5,668 nt of DNA from an uncultured Aeromicrobium sp. (GTDB lineage Bacteria; Actinomycetota; Actinomycetes; Propionibacteriales; Nocardioidaceae), in contig NZ_CAMJVP010000216.1 in the NCBI RefSeq assembly GCF_946221465.1, forward strand, positions 1 to 5,668, read 5' to 3'. The number at the start of each line of letters is the position of its first letter. Position 1 is the first letter of the stretch. The notes below the pieces were generated by a model. It had not been told where the DNA came from and did not search any database. It saw only the letters and a program-made list of their open reading frames with translations. A program made the translations under genes and the position numbers. Positions 5,234 to 5,668 of this stretch are shown one piece after another.

Positions 5234-5668
5234 ATGTCCGACGAATCTCACGGCGACGCCACGACGAACGACGTTCCCGACTCGGATGTGGACGAGATGA
5301 ACGACGACGGCTACGACGAGCCACTGATCGCCGAGCCGCCGCGCCCGATCAACTGGAACCTGCTGAGCGCCGAGGACGCCGAGGCCGAGTGGCTGGAGCT
5401 CAACCGCTGGGTGGACTGGCTGCGCCACACCTACGGGCTCCCCGCCTCCGTGATCCCGCCGGCCTGGCACATGCACCCCGAGCTGCTGTGGGAGCTGTCC
5501 GCGCTGCACCTGCACTGGCTCTGCGCCTACGATCCCGACCAGAATGGCAGCGCACCGCTCGGCTGGCACCGCGACTTCGCCGACGCCCGGCAGCGGCTCC
5601 GCGAATGGGTGGCGGCCTGCGGCACCCGGCTCGACCACGACCGCCCCACCAGGCAGACCGTCTGGCCC
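5234..5668 (+). CDS. DUF4913-like conjugation-associated protein, 3' end missing (145 aa visible)
   Basis: The frame is open to the right edge, so the protein is longer than the 145 residues seen. Residues 1-37 are acidic (many Asp and Glu) and probably disordered. Residues 40-145 form a Trp-rich, largely helical region with nine tryptophans by 125, including NRWVDWLRHTYG (57-68), PPAWHMHPELLWEL (75-88), LHWLCAY (93-99) and GWHRDFADARQRLREW (110-125). This spacing of W, HPE and a closing W-H-D segment resembles, from memory, the DUF4913 proteins that commonly follow the coupling-protein gene in actinobacterial conjugative elements. Their function is not established. ATG 5234 has AGGAG at the right distance. 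It follows the coupling protein by 82 bases on the same strand and is probably in the same operon. The gene call is firm; the family name is a recollection, not a search result. Confidence 0.75.
   Translation, partial: MSDESHGDATTNDVPDSDVDEMNDDGYDEPLIAEPPRPINWNLLSAEDAEAEWLELNRWVDWLRHTYGLPASVIPPAWHMHPELLWELSALHLHWLCAYDPDQNGSAPLGWHRDFADARQRLREWVAACGTRLDHDRPTRQTVWP

Noticed and set aside
5099..5638. - strand open frame of 179 codons over the DUF4913-like gene
   Set aside because: The + strand gene has a good ribosome binding site, a Trp-rich pattern typical of the family and consistent codon use; the - strand reading shows none of these.
1..5668. CRISPR array, tRNA, rRNA, insertion-sequence ends, oriT or att site
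   Set aside because: I looked for regular repeats, tRNA arms, terminal inverted repeats and transposase motifs and saw none. The cargo region carries no transposase and no clear terminal repeats.

Overview
The window reads as part of a conjugative-transfer (tra) operon from a high-GC actinomycete. The reasons are strong G/C at third codon positions (roughly 70% GC overall by eye), GTG starts, genes joined by 4-base stop/start overlaps, and protein types typical of actinobacterial integrative conjugative elements or plasmids. The genus cannot be told from the sequence. No relaxase, integrase, oriT, tRNA or attachment site is visible, so element versus plasmid is undecided.

Layout on the + strand: the last codons of an unseen upstream gene (1-27); a 149-aa protein of unknown function (24-473); a 502-aa VirB4/TraC-like ATPase (470-1978); then, after an antisense gene, a 172-aa two-module protein of unknown function (2858-3376); a 592-aa VirD4/TraG-like coupling ATPase with two N-terminal membrane segments (3373-5151); and a Trp-rich DUF4913-like protein (5234 onward) that runs off the right edge. 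The junctions at 24, 470 and 3373 are all NTGA overlaps, which indicates one co-translated unit. The ATPase would energise the secretion channel, and the coupling protein would bring the DNA-relaxase substrate to it. The small proteins are probably accessory.

The exception is 1954-2769. This is a single gene on the - strand, lower in GC (about 60%), with the strongest ribosome binding site in the window. It encodes a 271-aa zinc-finger/HNH-like protein. It lies between two tra genes, overlaps the 3' end of the VirB4-like gene by 25 bases, and is separated from the next tra gene by an 88-base divergent spacer. It looks like a cargo gene inserted into the operon. Because the tra genes on both sides point the same way, transcription of the operon through this region would be antisense to the whole cargo gene. 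This nested arrangement is the most interesting part of the window.

No gene-free stretch exceeds 300 bases. The two spacers (2770-2857 and 5152-5233) are described separately.
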